Origin: Takakia lepidozioides
Taxonomy: Eukaryota; Streptophyta; Takakiopsida; Takakiales; Takakiaceae
Reading direction: 5' to 3'
Assembly: GCA_030704615.1 (NCBI GenBank)
Contig: CM060732.1
Span: 7,874,001 to 7,938,000 of the forward strand
Length of the DNA: 64,000 bases
Position numbers and translations under genes: made by a program. This document shows positions 32,110-43,179 of this stretch, piece after piece; positions within the stretch are counted from its first letter, which is position 1; every line of letters starts with the position of its first letter. Below the pieces are notes generated by a model that searched no databases, was not told the DNA's origin, and saw only the letters and a list, made by a program, of their open reading frames with translations.

Positions 32110-33580
32110 ATACTATTCTCACAACCAAGAGCCGCCGTGCCTGCTGCCGACCTTTTCCTCATCTTTCTGACACGGATTCGCGTTAGAAAAGGGGCCCCAG
32201 GAATGTCGGCTTACTGCACTGCAGTGTCACTTGAACAAATCTCTCACTCAGCACGTATCTGCAGCTCTCTCCAATGCCCCCCTGCCACCATACCTGCCTC
32301 TTGCCATCCTCAGCAACAACACGGGAGCTGCCGCTCACATTTCTCTTGGATGCCTGTCACCACCATTTTGGTCGCATTGACATGCTGCACATATGTCACC
32401 ACGTGTAAGCCTCCAAATCCCTAACACCACCATCTTCAGTCGCCTCATCACCAGCTTTGCCGAATTTGCTTGATGATTCTTGTTACTGTACCTAAATCTA
32501 CAAAACAGGCCTCTATTTGATATAGTTTCCACTTTTCTGTATGGCCAACACGTAGGTGTAATTTGCTTGCGTTCATCAAAGACGTCACTCTTTCTTCTTG
32601 AGTCGTCTTGCACCAATTTCGCCAAGTAACCAACAGGAATTCCTGCGTCATTCTGAAACTTCTACACACAGTTCCATTGTGTGTTCATTTGTGGATTCAT
32701 GCTGAATTGCCTGGGCTATGCTGTTTGGTTGGGATGCGGTGATATAATTTTAGTTTCAAGCATCGGGAAAGAGGCATTGGAAGTGGCAGGCTCAAGGCTT
32801 TTGCATCTACTCTCCTTCATCTGGCCTTCTACAGTGGTGCCACAGACAAGGACAGAGGGAAGCATCTTGCTTCAGCAGCCTACTTACTGGACAGCCGTAT
32901 GTGAACTTGAATATTTGTGAGGGACAGTGTGCAGAAGGTTATGGAGAATGCAGAAAGTATGATCTACACTGCTTCCCAATAGAGATCTGAAATGAATTGC
33001 TGCAGAGGACAAGAGTTGGCTCCACACTGTTGCCAAAGACAGGCTTCGGCTAGAGCAGAGTCTCTAGGTACATTAATTTGCCACTTTACATCAGTGCTCT
33101 CCACACAGCAGGGGAGAAGGATGGGGCAGTTTACAAGCAACAGGGGAAAAGGATTGAGCATTAGACACTCTGCGAGGAATAGGGGCCAAAGTACAAATTG
33201 GCGTCTCTCCCTTACTGTGCGAAGGTAACAACACGTCAAACACATGTCAGTGCCATACGGCGCGGCACTCACTCAAGGAAATCTTGTTCCCGAAACAATG
33301 CATCTTTTCAAAACAGCGAACCATAAGACTGCTTTCAATCTTCTAAACTCACAAGTTGCCATCCAATACAAGCAAGTACCTTGAAGTTGCACACAGGAAT
33401 CGCCAACCAGCTCTGGACGGCAGTCATAAAAATGAACCACCTTGATGGTTTATCTTCCAAAAAAGATCAATTTGGCTGCATGTTGCAAATAGGGATACAA
33501 TCTGGCATAAGCTAGACAGGACAAAGAGAGCACGAATTTCGGGGGAGCATGTGTGGATGGAGGTGAACATTCGGGAGGCA
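32110..33580. other. Intergenic, no gene recognised
   Basis: Upstream region of the MADS gene and 3' flank of the uL5c gene. Frames are short and unlike any family. No RNA gene or repeat is obvious. Confidence 0.5.
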
Positions 33581-33582
33581 GT

Positions 33583-35476
33583 CTATTTTCGTTTCCCACC
33601 CTTGGCACTCTTGCCACCCTTGCCACCCCTGCCACCCTTGGTGGTAACTCTAGTTCTCTTCTTGGCTGCTGACGCAGACGTTCGGCCACCACCAGCTTCT
33701 CTAAAAGGCATCCCCATTAGTGACAGCAGCTTCTGGCCTTCCCCATCCGTCCTCGCTGTGGTGATGATGCAGATGTCCATACCGCGCTCCTTGTCAATAT
33801 TCTCGAATTTAATCTCAGGGAACACACTCTGCTCTGGCAATCCCAGCGTGTAGTTTCCTTTGCCGTCAAAACTGTAAGGATTCACCCCTTGAAAATCACG
33901 GGTCCTGGGCAGCGCCAAGTTCATCAACCTATCCAAAAAGGAGTACATCAACTGCACCATCAGGAACACCAATTAGAGGGACTTCTTCGAGAAAATAAAT
34001 GTAGTGGTAGAAATTTCCAGCTTTCAATCTCCTTGGTCATATCATGGATTCAAACCCCACTGATGTCCCAATGCCCCATCTACTTGCCTAGTGAATTGGA
34101 CATGTTCAGAATGTCAGAAGCCACTGCCAGCACAGCATTCTGTAGACAACCACTTGGGGTCTCCGATTTGGTGGCATCCTTTGGTATAAAGCCCAGAGAA
34201 GACTTTGCAAAATCATGTGCTGAGGAATTTCATTTGGAAATTCTGATGCAATAGGTTACAGATGGCTGCATGATCAGCAGACTGTAGCTACATTTGTCTT
34301 GCTACATGAGCTACATGAGTGAGGAAACACGTTCACTAAAGTTTGAGGCACGACCCTAAATTTACATTCCTCCTTTTACAGTTTTGGCATTGCTGAGAGA
34401 GTGCACATCTGCTTCCTCTGTTATTAGGTTCAAGAATAGTTCTGAAAGCCCACAGCCCCAACACTGTCTAGCAGGAACCACACAAGGATTTCTCAGAGCT
34501 GACACAGTGGGCATTATCCATGGCAATCCTACATTTCACCTAAAGGTTTAAATGTGCCTCCAAACCGTTAAACCCAGGATCTAGAGACATGTGGGACCAT
34601 CTTCCTGGCATCCCTCATGTAGAAAATCCTCCCATCACTAAGTGGCATTGTTCCGTATGACTAGTGCAACGACCATTGGAAAAATGATTATCATTTCTGA
34701 ACCCTCCCCAGACATGCACCTCAGCAGAAACCGGTTCCTAATTCCTATTGGAGAGAATGTACTCATGAGACGTTGTTTGCCGTAGCCATGTGGCCATTGA
34801 CCCTTACTGGAGAGAGAGAGGGAGAGACCTTCTGACTTCAATAGATAAGGCAGACAAGTCTACCTCTCCACGCAATGTGAGGCAGACTCCTACGGGCACC
34901 CCCTCGCGAAGCTTAAAGCCAGCTATGGCTTTCCTGGAGCGGGTGACCACCGCCTTCTGTCCGGTTATCAATGCTACGTCGCGGATTGTTGATTCAAGAG
35001 CTTTAGCATTCTGTGATGCCTCCCCCACCCCGCAATTCACCACCACCTTCCTCATGCGCGGCACCTGTCAAAAAGATCGAATAGGGAAGGGGGTCGTAAC
35101 TGTTTGTATATATGGACCACGGAAGTGTCGAACCCCAACATGCAATTTGAAAGAGAGGAAGAGATTAGGAGCAGAAGCACACCTCAAGGGGATTATCATA
35201 TTTGTATTCCTCTTTCAAAGAAGCAACCACCTTATCCTCATACAGAGCCTTCAAGCGTGGCACCTTGCGTTCTGTCTCACTTTCTACCGTTGCAACCGCC
35301 ATAGCTAAGGGAGCCATCCAGCCCTTACTCCTGGCAGAGCCAACTTGTATTCTCACTGGATTTGCCTGCAATCCAGAACCAAGAAACTCATTCCCAATTT
35401 CCAGCCCCATCAGAGATTTAGAGGGAGCTGCAGCTGTGAGACTCAGAGAAGCCATCGACAAAGACATGGCTGCCAT
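33583..35476 (-). CDS. RPL5: Plastid ribosomal protein uL5c, three exons
   Basis: Nuclear gene for large-subunit protein uL5, which binds 5S rRNA in the plastid ribosome. My model: exon 1 35476-35183, exon 2 35064-34864, exon 3 33951-33583 (stop 33585-33583), 287 codons. Introns of 118 and 912 bp have GT/AG ends and all exon joins are in phase 0. Exon 1 starts [20 protein letters not shown], a Ser/Ala-rich plastid transit peptide, and ends in [12 protein letters not shown]. Exon 2 has [19 protein letters not shown] and [20 protein letters not shown], exon 3 [35 protein letters not shown] and [17 protein letters not shown], all strongly conserved in uL5. An upstream in-frame ATG at 35503 would add nine residues. 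A Lys/Gly-rich tail of about 35 residues follows the conserved fold. Confidence 0.93.
34864..35064 (-). other. RPL5: uL5c exon 2 with both splice sites
   Basis: The minus strand has TTTTGACAG directly before GTGCCGCGCATG (exon start 35064) and GTGGAGAG followed by GTAGAC (exon end 34864). The 201-bp exon keeps the frame and encodes 67 residues of the uL5 core. Confidence 0.85.
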
Positions 35477-35509
35477 CTCCAGAGATTCCCTTGGATCTCT
35501 CACTTAAAC

Positions 35510-36480
35510 CTCTCTCTGTGAGCAGCACCTTATCTGCTTGTTTGTGTGGGTCAGATCTTCGTCCGTTCCTCCATTTCTCGTTCGTTCACTCTCGTTCCCT
35601 TTTTTAAAATGACCTTAACAGATAAAAGAAAGGAGTAGCTGTTGGGAAGTAAGAAGTAAAAGTAAGTAAAGTTTTTTTTAACGTCCAATGAATTTACGTC
35701 CAGAAGAAAAGTAGCTTAGAGGAGTCGAAGCCAAGCCAACTGAAACAAGTCACAGCCTTGGCCGCTTGCATCTAATCATCTAAGCTATAATTCTTGTCCC
35801 ATAACCCTAGACACTCTTCCTTTTTCTGTGCAGAGACTGAATGAGAGGAGCACATCTCTGAGATGAACAACACACTGGTGCCCAGCTCTACCATTGCCAC
35901 ATTGCTCCCCGCAAGTCTCAGAGGGAAGAGGCGCGGGCAAGACCAAATTTCAAACCTCTTCACAAGAGACCTCCACAAGGCTGGAAAAGCCATAAGGGCA
36001 AGAAGCTAAGAGGCAACAAAATAAAAGAGGCCAGATACCCCAACAAGAGGCAAGAGCCCTCAGAAAACAAGAAGCCTGAGCTTCTCAAAGTATACACAGC
36101 CAAATTCCCAAATAATTTTCAGAAGGTTTGGACATGGAGTTTGGGATGCATCACAATGAACCGTGATGTGAAAAGTACTCAAGGATAAGCACCCATTTCA
36201 CATGACACATTTTGAGCTCACCAGCAAGTCACGGGGACATACATTATTGATATGGGTTAAGCACTCACTTTCCTGCGCTCTCTGCAATATAAGGCGCATC
36301 CCTTAAGTACGAGGGATGGATACAACTGTGCACAATGCATTTGTTGACTGCCTGCATGTATATAATCCATAAAATTGGTTGGGGGAAAGCTATGATGTGT
36401 TGACTGGAGAGAACATTTTGTTGTTCAAGTAGCTATGATAGAGTACATGAGTATAGCAATAAGCTTGTGCGAGCGGACAA
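35510..36480. other. Upstream region of the uL5c gene, no other gene seen
   Basis: Contains the presumed promoter and 5' untranslated region of uL5c. On the minus strand AACGAACGAGAAATGGAGG-like purine-rich sequence lies about 70-110 bp before the start codon. No TATA box can be assigned with confidence. Confidence 0.4.
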
Positions 36481-36605
36481 TGGATGCCTTGCTACAAGAC
36501 CGATCGGAAAATACACACTATCAAATCTTACTTAAGAGAGAAACCTCAACACACACTAATAAGGCTTTTCAGATTGGCAGCAGGACAGAAATATCGTATC
36601 GTCCA

Positions 36606-36741
36606 GAACGGAAATGCGGCGCCCCATTTCCATCCAACATGTAAACCATGTGACATTGGAACGGAAATGCGGCACCGCATTTCTGTCCGCGGTGTACCTT
36701 TCTACTTTCCTGGACGGAAATGCGGCGCCGCATTTCCGTCC
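36606..36741. repeat. Three palindromes with an exact 53-bp period
   Basis: ACGGAAATGCGG begins at 36608, 36661 and 36714, 53 bp apart each time. The third copy (36712-36741) is a perfect 30-bp palindrome with half-site GGACGGAAATGCGGC. The first and second carry a few mismatches. The spacers between them are diverged but partly alike (GGTGTAC follows copies two and three). Confidence 0.9.
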
Positions 36742-36779
36742 GAGGTGTACATTTGTATTGAGGATCATGTGATACCCTC

Positions 36780-37209
36780 AACACAAGATCAGCGACAACA
36801 TTATTTCATGCAAGTTGAAAGTGACGCAGAAGCAGATGGTGAAGCCACCAGTGAGCAGACGATCACTCAGTCCAACAGTCCGTCCCCATCAGCTGAAATA
36901 GACATGGTTCCTGCATTGATTCATCGAGACAACATTTCAAACTTCCTAACCTTACCAGAGATTCCAGTACCGACACGACGTCAACGACCTGCAGACTCTA
37001 CCGAACCATTCATTGATTATAGCAAATCGATATTGATGACTTCAGATGATTATTTGATATCATTGGAGCAGAAATCTGCACGGAAAGAGGAAGCTCCCAG
37101 GCTTAGGGAAGAACGGAGGGCAGCACTAGTTTTGGCCAAGGAACGAAGGGCAGCTGAGAAGATAAAGAAAATGCAAAACGCCAGAGGGGTGAGGATCGGC
37201 AGGCCATGA
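36780..37209 (+). pseudogene. Reading frame, possible C-terminal tail of a DDE transposase
   Basis: An open frame from 36484 to 37209, but its first 300 bp cross the 53-bp palindromic repeats, so only the later part is likely to have been coding. It holds an acidic Ser/Glu segment, then TEPFIDYSKSILMTSDDYL and a Glu/Arg/Ala-rich helix (RKEEAPRLREERRAALVLAK ...). IDYSKS.ILTS followed by a charged helix is found at the end of some pogo/Tigger-like transposases, which I recall only loosely. No catalytic domain is present. Confidence 0.35.
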
Positions 37210-37214
37210 AACGA

Positions 37215-38930
37215 TTCAATGAGGCCTGGTCTGCAAAGTCATGCACTGCGGCTGGAGAGAGGCTCCACGAGGCAATCAGAACACAAGCACCAATCCCTCC
37301 TAGCGCGTACAGAGGAGTGTTTTAGGGAATGCTCCTCCCATTTGCCGAAGGAACATGAAAATTGCTATTCAACGTAGAGCAGCGAGGAAAGCCGGACAAG
37401 ACATTTCAAACTTGCAGCTCATAGAATCTCCCTAGGGTGTACAGACCATCTATAAATCAGAAGTGAAAGGTTGCGGTTGTTCAAGGCTTCCAGATCTGAA
37501 AGGATGCAAGACATGAATGACTAAGATCAGATCTGAAAGGATGGAAGACTACGATCAGATCTGAAAGGATACAAGACATGTATGACTTACTTACCCAAAC
37601 TTAGAAATTTGAACTGTGAGGGCCCCAAAGACAGATTTGTACACATCAGATTTGGAGGTAGATATCAGCACAAGATGAAGTCAGTGACTCCCATAAACTG
37701 GACCTTTAACATGCTCATTTCGGCAGCATCCTAGCAGGTATCGTTAGACATCAATGTGCGGATCTGTATACTAGTATGTCTTGCAATGTGGATTACTCCA
37801 CTAGTAGAGAGGAAATCTGTTGGTTCTGAGTTCTAAGAGCCTCCCACTAAAGATGTTCAGCAAGAATTGTGACATGTACATTATGCATGTTGTGTACCAT
37901 TAGAGAAATATTCATGTGCTTGCATTGTGGAAAAACAGTCAATTGTCAGGGTTTTCTGTGGGGTATTTGTACATGCACTGGAGAAGGTGGTTGCCTACGC
38001 TCTTACGAGGGTCCTTGGACGGATTAAGGTTTGCGTTGGTTATTCTCTGGTTATTTTTTGATGCGCAAATGTGGTGGCTATTTGAGCTCGTGTGTTCCTA
38101 CGTGAGGCTTTGACTGTTAGGCAATCCCTTGACCTGGGGGCTCCAAAAACTAAGTTCACACCATTGCTCACCAACTTAGATCTCATTTTATTTTATTGCT
38201 GGAAGGTCCTGATATGGGTTTCTAATTGAATGCAGAAGAAGGACCATTGTCGGTGAAGAGTAAAAGTTCCTGGAGTATTTGTCTACAGACAGGCTGGCGC
38301 TGTACCCTTTTCATTTTGTGGTTTTTGCTCGATTCTAGAAACGTTCTTTGCTACTGGAAAATGGATACTAGCCATTGTTGCCCATAACTTAGATAGTAGG
38401 ATTCCAGCAGGTTCAATGGGAGCAAGAAGTTAGAACACAATGCAGATGGGAGTGACCTGCAAATTTGATTTAGTCACATGGTGGCCAACCAATCTATCTA
38501 ATTTACTTGGAACTGGTGTGGTGTAACTATTGTGGCAATTGTTTATAAATATGACATGGTCCTCAACACTTTTGGCCTTACAAATAAGGCAGTTGTGAGC
38601 ACATTGTTTTGTAACCTGTATCGGACTTGCAAGTGGGGCGCCGGCGGATCCAAGGGTTTTATCTTGCGATTTGTAAGTCATACTTCCCTATGTATTTTGT
38701 CATGTCTTCTTTCTGGCTCCATCATCATGAAGAACTGACTTTAATTTGTAGCATGTGTAGCAACGCGCGTTTGAGAGGAAGCCATCTCCGGTAGAGTACA
38801 ACTACGCCAATGAGCATGGTTGACAATCCCTCATGAAGAACATGACCAACACGGAGGGGATGAGTGCACTACAGGGCACTAGTATGGATGAGGGCGGGGG
38901 TCATGGCCAGGGATTGGATGAGAGATCTGT
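37215..38930. other. Intergenic, no gene recognised
   Basis: About 1.7 kb. There are three imperfect copies of AGATCTGAAAGGAT.CAAGAC between about 37490 and 37580. Frames are short. The right edge is the start of gypsy fragment E. Confidence 0.5.
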
Positions 38931-38934
38931 GGGA

Positions 38935-39941
38935 CTTAGGGGAAGCCTCCTGTGGGATGCTCAGTTGCAGCAATTAGTGGAGCCCAATGCCGACGAGCGT
39001 GAGCGGACAATGGGTTTTCCCACTGGCCGTACCATGGCAGTGCCATCTCTTTCAGAGGCATCACGTCGTCAGGTGTTGGGGCAAACAATGGATCTCAATT
39101 GCTTGACATGAATCATCAGCTTGGCTATGGCTGAGCACCGCAGAGTGCGGAGTACACTTGAACCCTTGACGGTCTCTCTGCCTATTGAGACGGTATAGGC
39201 AACGAGTGGGGGCGAGCAGGTGAGGAGCACAAGGTGCAGACATCCATGGCACACGTGGGAGGTGCTCGAGGCTTAGCCTGGAGTTGGTAGCCAAGGCGGC
39301 GGTGATGGATGAGACTGGGGATTTTTCTCGGGTTGAGGAAGTCATCAAAGAAGGGATGATGGGGCATAATGAGGCCTTGTCACTGACAGAGCAGGCAGTG
39401 GTCACTGCTCAGGAGATTGCAGCATAGCATCCATGGGACGCGTCTCCTACCTCTAAGTCTGTTGGACTTAAGGTTGCAGTTACGGAGGACAACTGGGAGC
39501 CTGAAATTGGACCCATTGTTACCGCAGGAGAGAGACGACGTATACGGCGGTTTGTGAGGGCTTACAGGAATTGTTTTGCCTTCAGTTTGAACGACTTGGG
39601 AGCACTGAAGGGTCAGGAAATTCACATTGAGTTGGCCACTGACATGCCAATCTTTTGGAGACCCTGAGATACAGTGACATGGAGATGTCCTTGATTCAGA
39701 TGAGGACTCAGGACCTCTGGGAGGCTAGTTTGGTGGAGCTCTCTGGTGGAGAATATGCTTCAGCCACAGTGATGCCAGCCAAGAAGGATGTCTATGGCAA
39801 TTGGACGGAGAGACGTACGTGCGGTGATTACCGGCCTGTAAATCGTCAGACCAAGTCTGATAAGTATGCAATGCCACCACCAAAGGAGATCTTTGATGCC
39901 AGTGGGCATGCCAAAGTCTTTAGCACTTTGGATTTACGATC
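38935..39941 (+). mobile_element. Gypsy fragment E: end of methyltransferase to start of reverse transcriptase
   Basis: Matches copy A from about 9995 to 10989. It begins at the same point where copy B (minus) ends and is cut at 39941 by LINE F. It carries the methyltransferase motif IX/X block (RERTMGFPTGRT and SEASRRQVLGQTMDLNCL), the linker and the first reverse transcriptase strands (SATVMPAKKDVYGNWTERRT, FSTLDLRS). The TGG at about 39719 is TAG in copy A. A stop at 39109-39111 and at least two frame changes break it. Confidence 0.88.
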
Positions 39942-39989
39942 TAGAGACTCCCATTGTAGATGCGGAGGAACTCCTGTGGAATGTATCTA

Positions 39990-41450
39990 GGTCCCCACTG
40001 GACGATTCCCTTCCAGTGACTGCCGTCAATATGGACAGATTCATAGCAGACACTAAATCTATGGGAAGGATGGGGATCTTACTCCACTTCCCTGGGCGAC
40101 CTAGGGATAGAGAATGGGTCAGGGCTTGGATTATTGAATTTCTTGATAGTGAGGGGGGATTGAAGCAGCGGTTCTGCGAGCTGCAGAAGTATCTGAGGCC
40201 TCTGTCCCGACCTCCATCTCGACGTCTCAGGGGATCCAGGGCAACATATTACCAAGCCATTCCCCTCCGGCTTCCCCACTTTGGGTTCTGGTCATTAAGG
40301 AGGCCTCGGAGTCGTCCTCCCCCCCAGCTGCCGATGCCCCAGCTTCCAAGAGGTTGAAGACCCCGGTGAGTCAGCAGATTGATGCTCGTTCAGATACGGT
40401 TTCTCCCAAAGTGGCGCTACTTCCACGAGCAAGGGGCAGGGCCCCTCCTTCACCCCAAAAAGGGCCATTCATCCACTACCTTATCATCCCCATCAATCAA
40501 CAATCATGCCTCCAGATGTCTTCAACTCAGATCTTTCAGCGAGGTGCAGGTGTCTGCTCTGGCCTCAAATGCAAAACTTTCCAGCACCGGTGTTGCGGCT
40601 ATAAATATCACCCCTTTCTTATTTCGAGCTGTGGGCAATGGCAGATTCAAATATCTCTAATCAGGAGGGCCAACAAGCTTTGTGAGCTCTTGGGTCTCTA
40701 CCACGGATCAATCTAACTTTGGTGCGGAACATGAAGTCCAATTGGTTCTATCCAAGATTTCGGAAACTTTCTGCTCCTTCCTGCCTTACTGCTCCCTTTC
40801 TTTGGACTCCACCATCCATTTCTGTGATTTCTCGGAGGAATACAGTAATCTGCAGCCTTCTTCCACCACGATCTTTGTCATCTCGGTTATAGACTATGAC
40901 TCTCTCCTCATCAGTGTCCCCCCCAAACTAGAGGAGAGATCTGGATTGAAGATTTGGGTCATCTCAAAGGCACAATCTCCACATCTCATGTGCGATATAG
41001 TGTGCAAATTCAGATGGTTGGCATCAGGATGGTCAAGCCAATTGTGGCCCCTCTAGCTATGTTTGCCCCTGCACCAATTAGCCCTTGTGGAGATGATTTT
41101 AGCAGTCAAGCCCTGGCTCTTATTCAATCACCTGCTAATCTGGTCTCTCCATCGGCCACATTGGTAAGCTTAGCTTACTCTCCCCTTTCCTATGCACCGC
41201 TTTTCATTTTCTCGCTGGACCCACAAAATTCTAGAAGATGTTTTGTGCTGGTGCTTAATAACCTGCTAGGCAGACAGATGCTTCCGGCTCTACCTCTTCC
41301 TGAATCAGTGGATAAAACTTCAAATTCACCTTCTCTAGCATGGTTCCTAGGGCCGTTGGCTCCGTACTGTACCTGCAGTCTTGTCTTCCATTATAAGAAA
41401 CAATTCACGTCTCTTCAGGATCCTTCTACTCGTCGGGGCAACTTCTAGAG
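39990..41450 (+). pseudogene. LINE F ORF1-like region
   Basis: Overlapping frames on the plus strand between the gypsy junction and the endonuclease. One (39990-40357) includes LPVTAVNMDRFIADTKSMGR then MGILLHFPGRP, weakly like the start of plant LINE ORF1 proteins. The later part (40700-41450) has no recognisable domain. I infer ORF1 mainly from position before the endonuclease. Confidence 0.4.
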
Positions 41451-41599
41451 TGGGTTTCATTCAAGTCCTGAGTGGTTGTATGGATTGTCATCCTCTTTTC
41501 TCTTGGTTATCTATCCTACGTCCGAGCATGATCGTCGCACCTTTTTTGTTTATCTTCCTGAAAGGCCATCTTTTCCAGCCTTCGGCTCGGGCCTTCTTT

Positions 41600-42120
41600 G
41601 GAAACATCCCCCATGAATTTCTCGCTATTCTCTTGGAATATTATGGGGATAGGGTCGGCAGGCTCTGTTCCCAAGAGACAGAAGATAAAGAGATGGGTCT
41701 CTTCTCTGGGGTCTCCCCCGGCTGTTATCTTCTTGCAAGAACACAAGCTTTCCTTAAATAAAATTATGACCTTAGGTAGTCAAATCTGACCTTCCAGTTC
41801 TGCATGGTGGAATGAAACCATTGAAGAAACTAGAGGCGGTACTGCCATTCTAGTTTCCAACCCCTTGTTTCCATTCGTTTTGAATGTGCAGACCTGGCTT
41901 AGAGGCAAGTTGCAATGTCTCTTCTTCTCGCTTCCCAATGATGCAGGCACTTAAGGGATGGTTAACATATATGCTCCTAACCTCTCCGCTGACAGACTTC
42001 AATTCTGGAATCTCATCAGGCTAAAGATGATTGAGAACAAAGAAGTTGACAACAGGATCATGGAGGGGGACTTCAATATGGTGGAAAGACAGAATGGGCA
42101 CAAGTGAGCAGGTGTTGCCA
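41600..42120 (+). pseudogene. LINE F endonuclease
   Basis: The EEP-family endonuclease that nicks target DNA. Landmarks spread over three frames: FSLFSWNIMGIGSAGSV, VIFLQEHKLS, GGTAILVSNPLFPF, VNIYAPNLSADRLQFW and MEGDFNMVERQNG. Order and spacing fit plant L1 elements. A frameshift follows the last block and the second half of the domain is mostly lost before reverse transcriptase begins. Confidence 0.75.
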
Positions 42121-42369
42121 TTTTCTGAAAAATTGCAATGGGAGTCTCTATCCTTGCTTCATGGCCTCTCCGACGTTTTCGTTCCTTCTTCGCTTTCCGC
42201 TTCCTTTTCCTGGACTAATAACAGATCACTCCTGTCCCTGGGAATGGCGGCTGGACAAGTTTCAATGTTCAGCTTCTGTGGCATCCTGGGTTCGTCAACT
42301 CCCTACAGGCCTTATTTTGCCAGACTTTGATCATGCCTCCATTTCACTTTCTGTTTCCTCTAGCAACTA

Positions 42370-43166
42370 CAGGCCAATTACCTTGTTGAACGTCTCGTTG
42401 CCAAAACCCTGGCCCTCTGCATTCAGCCTCCGCTTCCAACCCTATCCGAACAGGTCAGGCAGGATTTATAAAAGGTATATATATCCTTGACAACGTCTTG
42501 CTGGCCCAGGAAGCATCCATCTATGCTTCCAACTCAAATCAGGCCTTGGCACTATGGCTTCTAGATTTTGAAAAAGCATTTGATAGAGGGAACTTCCTCC
42601 TAGCGGTTCTCAGAAGGGTTGGCCTGCCTCTGGGATTTTGCCAATGGGTTCAGATTCTCCTTTTCAATTCAACCAGCAGGGTGGTGATCAATGGCCATGT
42701 TTCCAAGCCTTTTCAACTACAGAGGTCAGTAAGGCAAGGGTGCCCCTTGGCTCCCTTCCTTTTTCTTTTTGTTGCTGATGCCCTTGGGTATTTGCTGGAC
42801 AACAACCTGCTCGTCAAAGGTCTCAGGCTTCAAAATCCCAAATCCCAACTATGGGTACAAGTCAAAGACTCTATGTTGACGTTCTTGCTCTTGAAAGCTC
42901 ACCCGGCTACCCTTCGAGCAGCGGAAGACATCCTGCTCAGATTCTGCAGTATCTCTGGGTTCAAAGTTAATTGGTCAAAAACCAAAGCTCTTCTCATAGG
43001 AGATCGCTCCAAATCCAGTATTGGAATTGTTCCTACTTGGGGCTCTAGTCTGGGACTGGTTTGGCTCAAAGATGGTGAGACCACTACTTTATTAGGCCAC
43101 ACCTTTGGGAACAACATAACAGATGAACAGAGAATGGAACCTACGATTTCCAGGCTTAAGCGCTAG
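42370..43166 (+). pseudogene. LINE F reverse transcriptase
   Basis: Shows YRPITLLNV, then after a deletion LLDFEKAFDRGNFLLAVLRR, QLQRSVRQGCPLAPFLF and ADALGYLLDNN. The catalytic YADD box is not found at its expected place, where the frame reads VKDSMLTFLLL. The thumb region SGFKVNWSKTKALL follows. A 222-codon frame (42498-43166) holds most of it. Confidence 0.85.
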
Positions 43167-43179
43167 CTGGTTCACTGGG

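Noticed and set aside
36484-36779. N-terminal part of the 241-codon frame as coding sequence
   Set aside because: It runs through the 53-bp palindromic repeats, whose period is not a multiple of three; the opening is likely chance.
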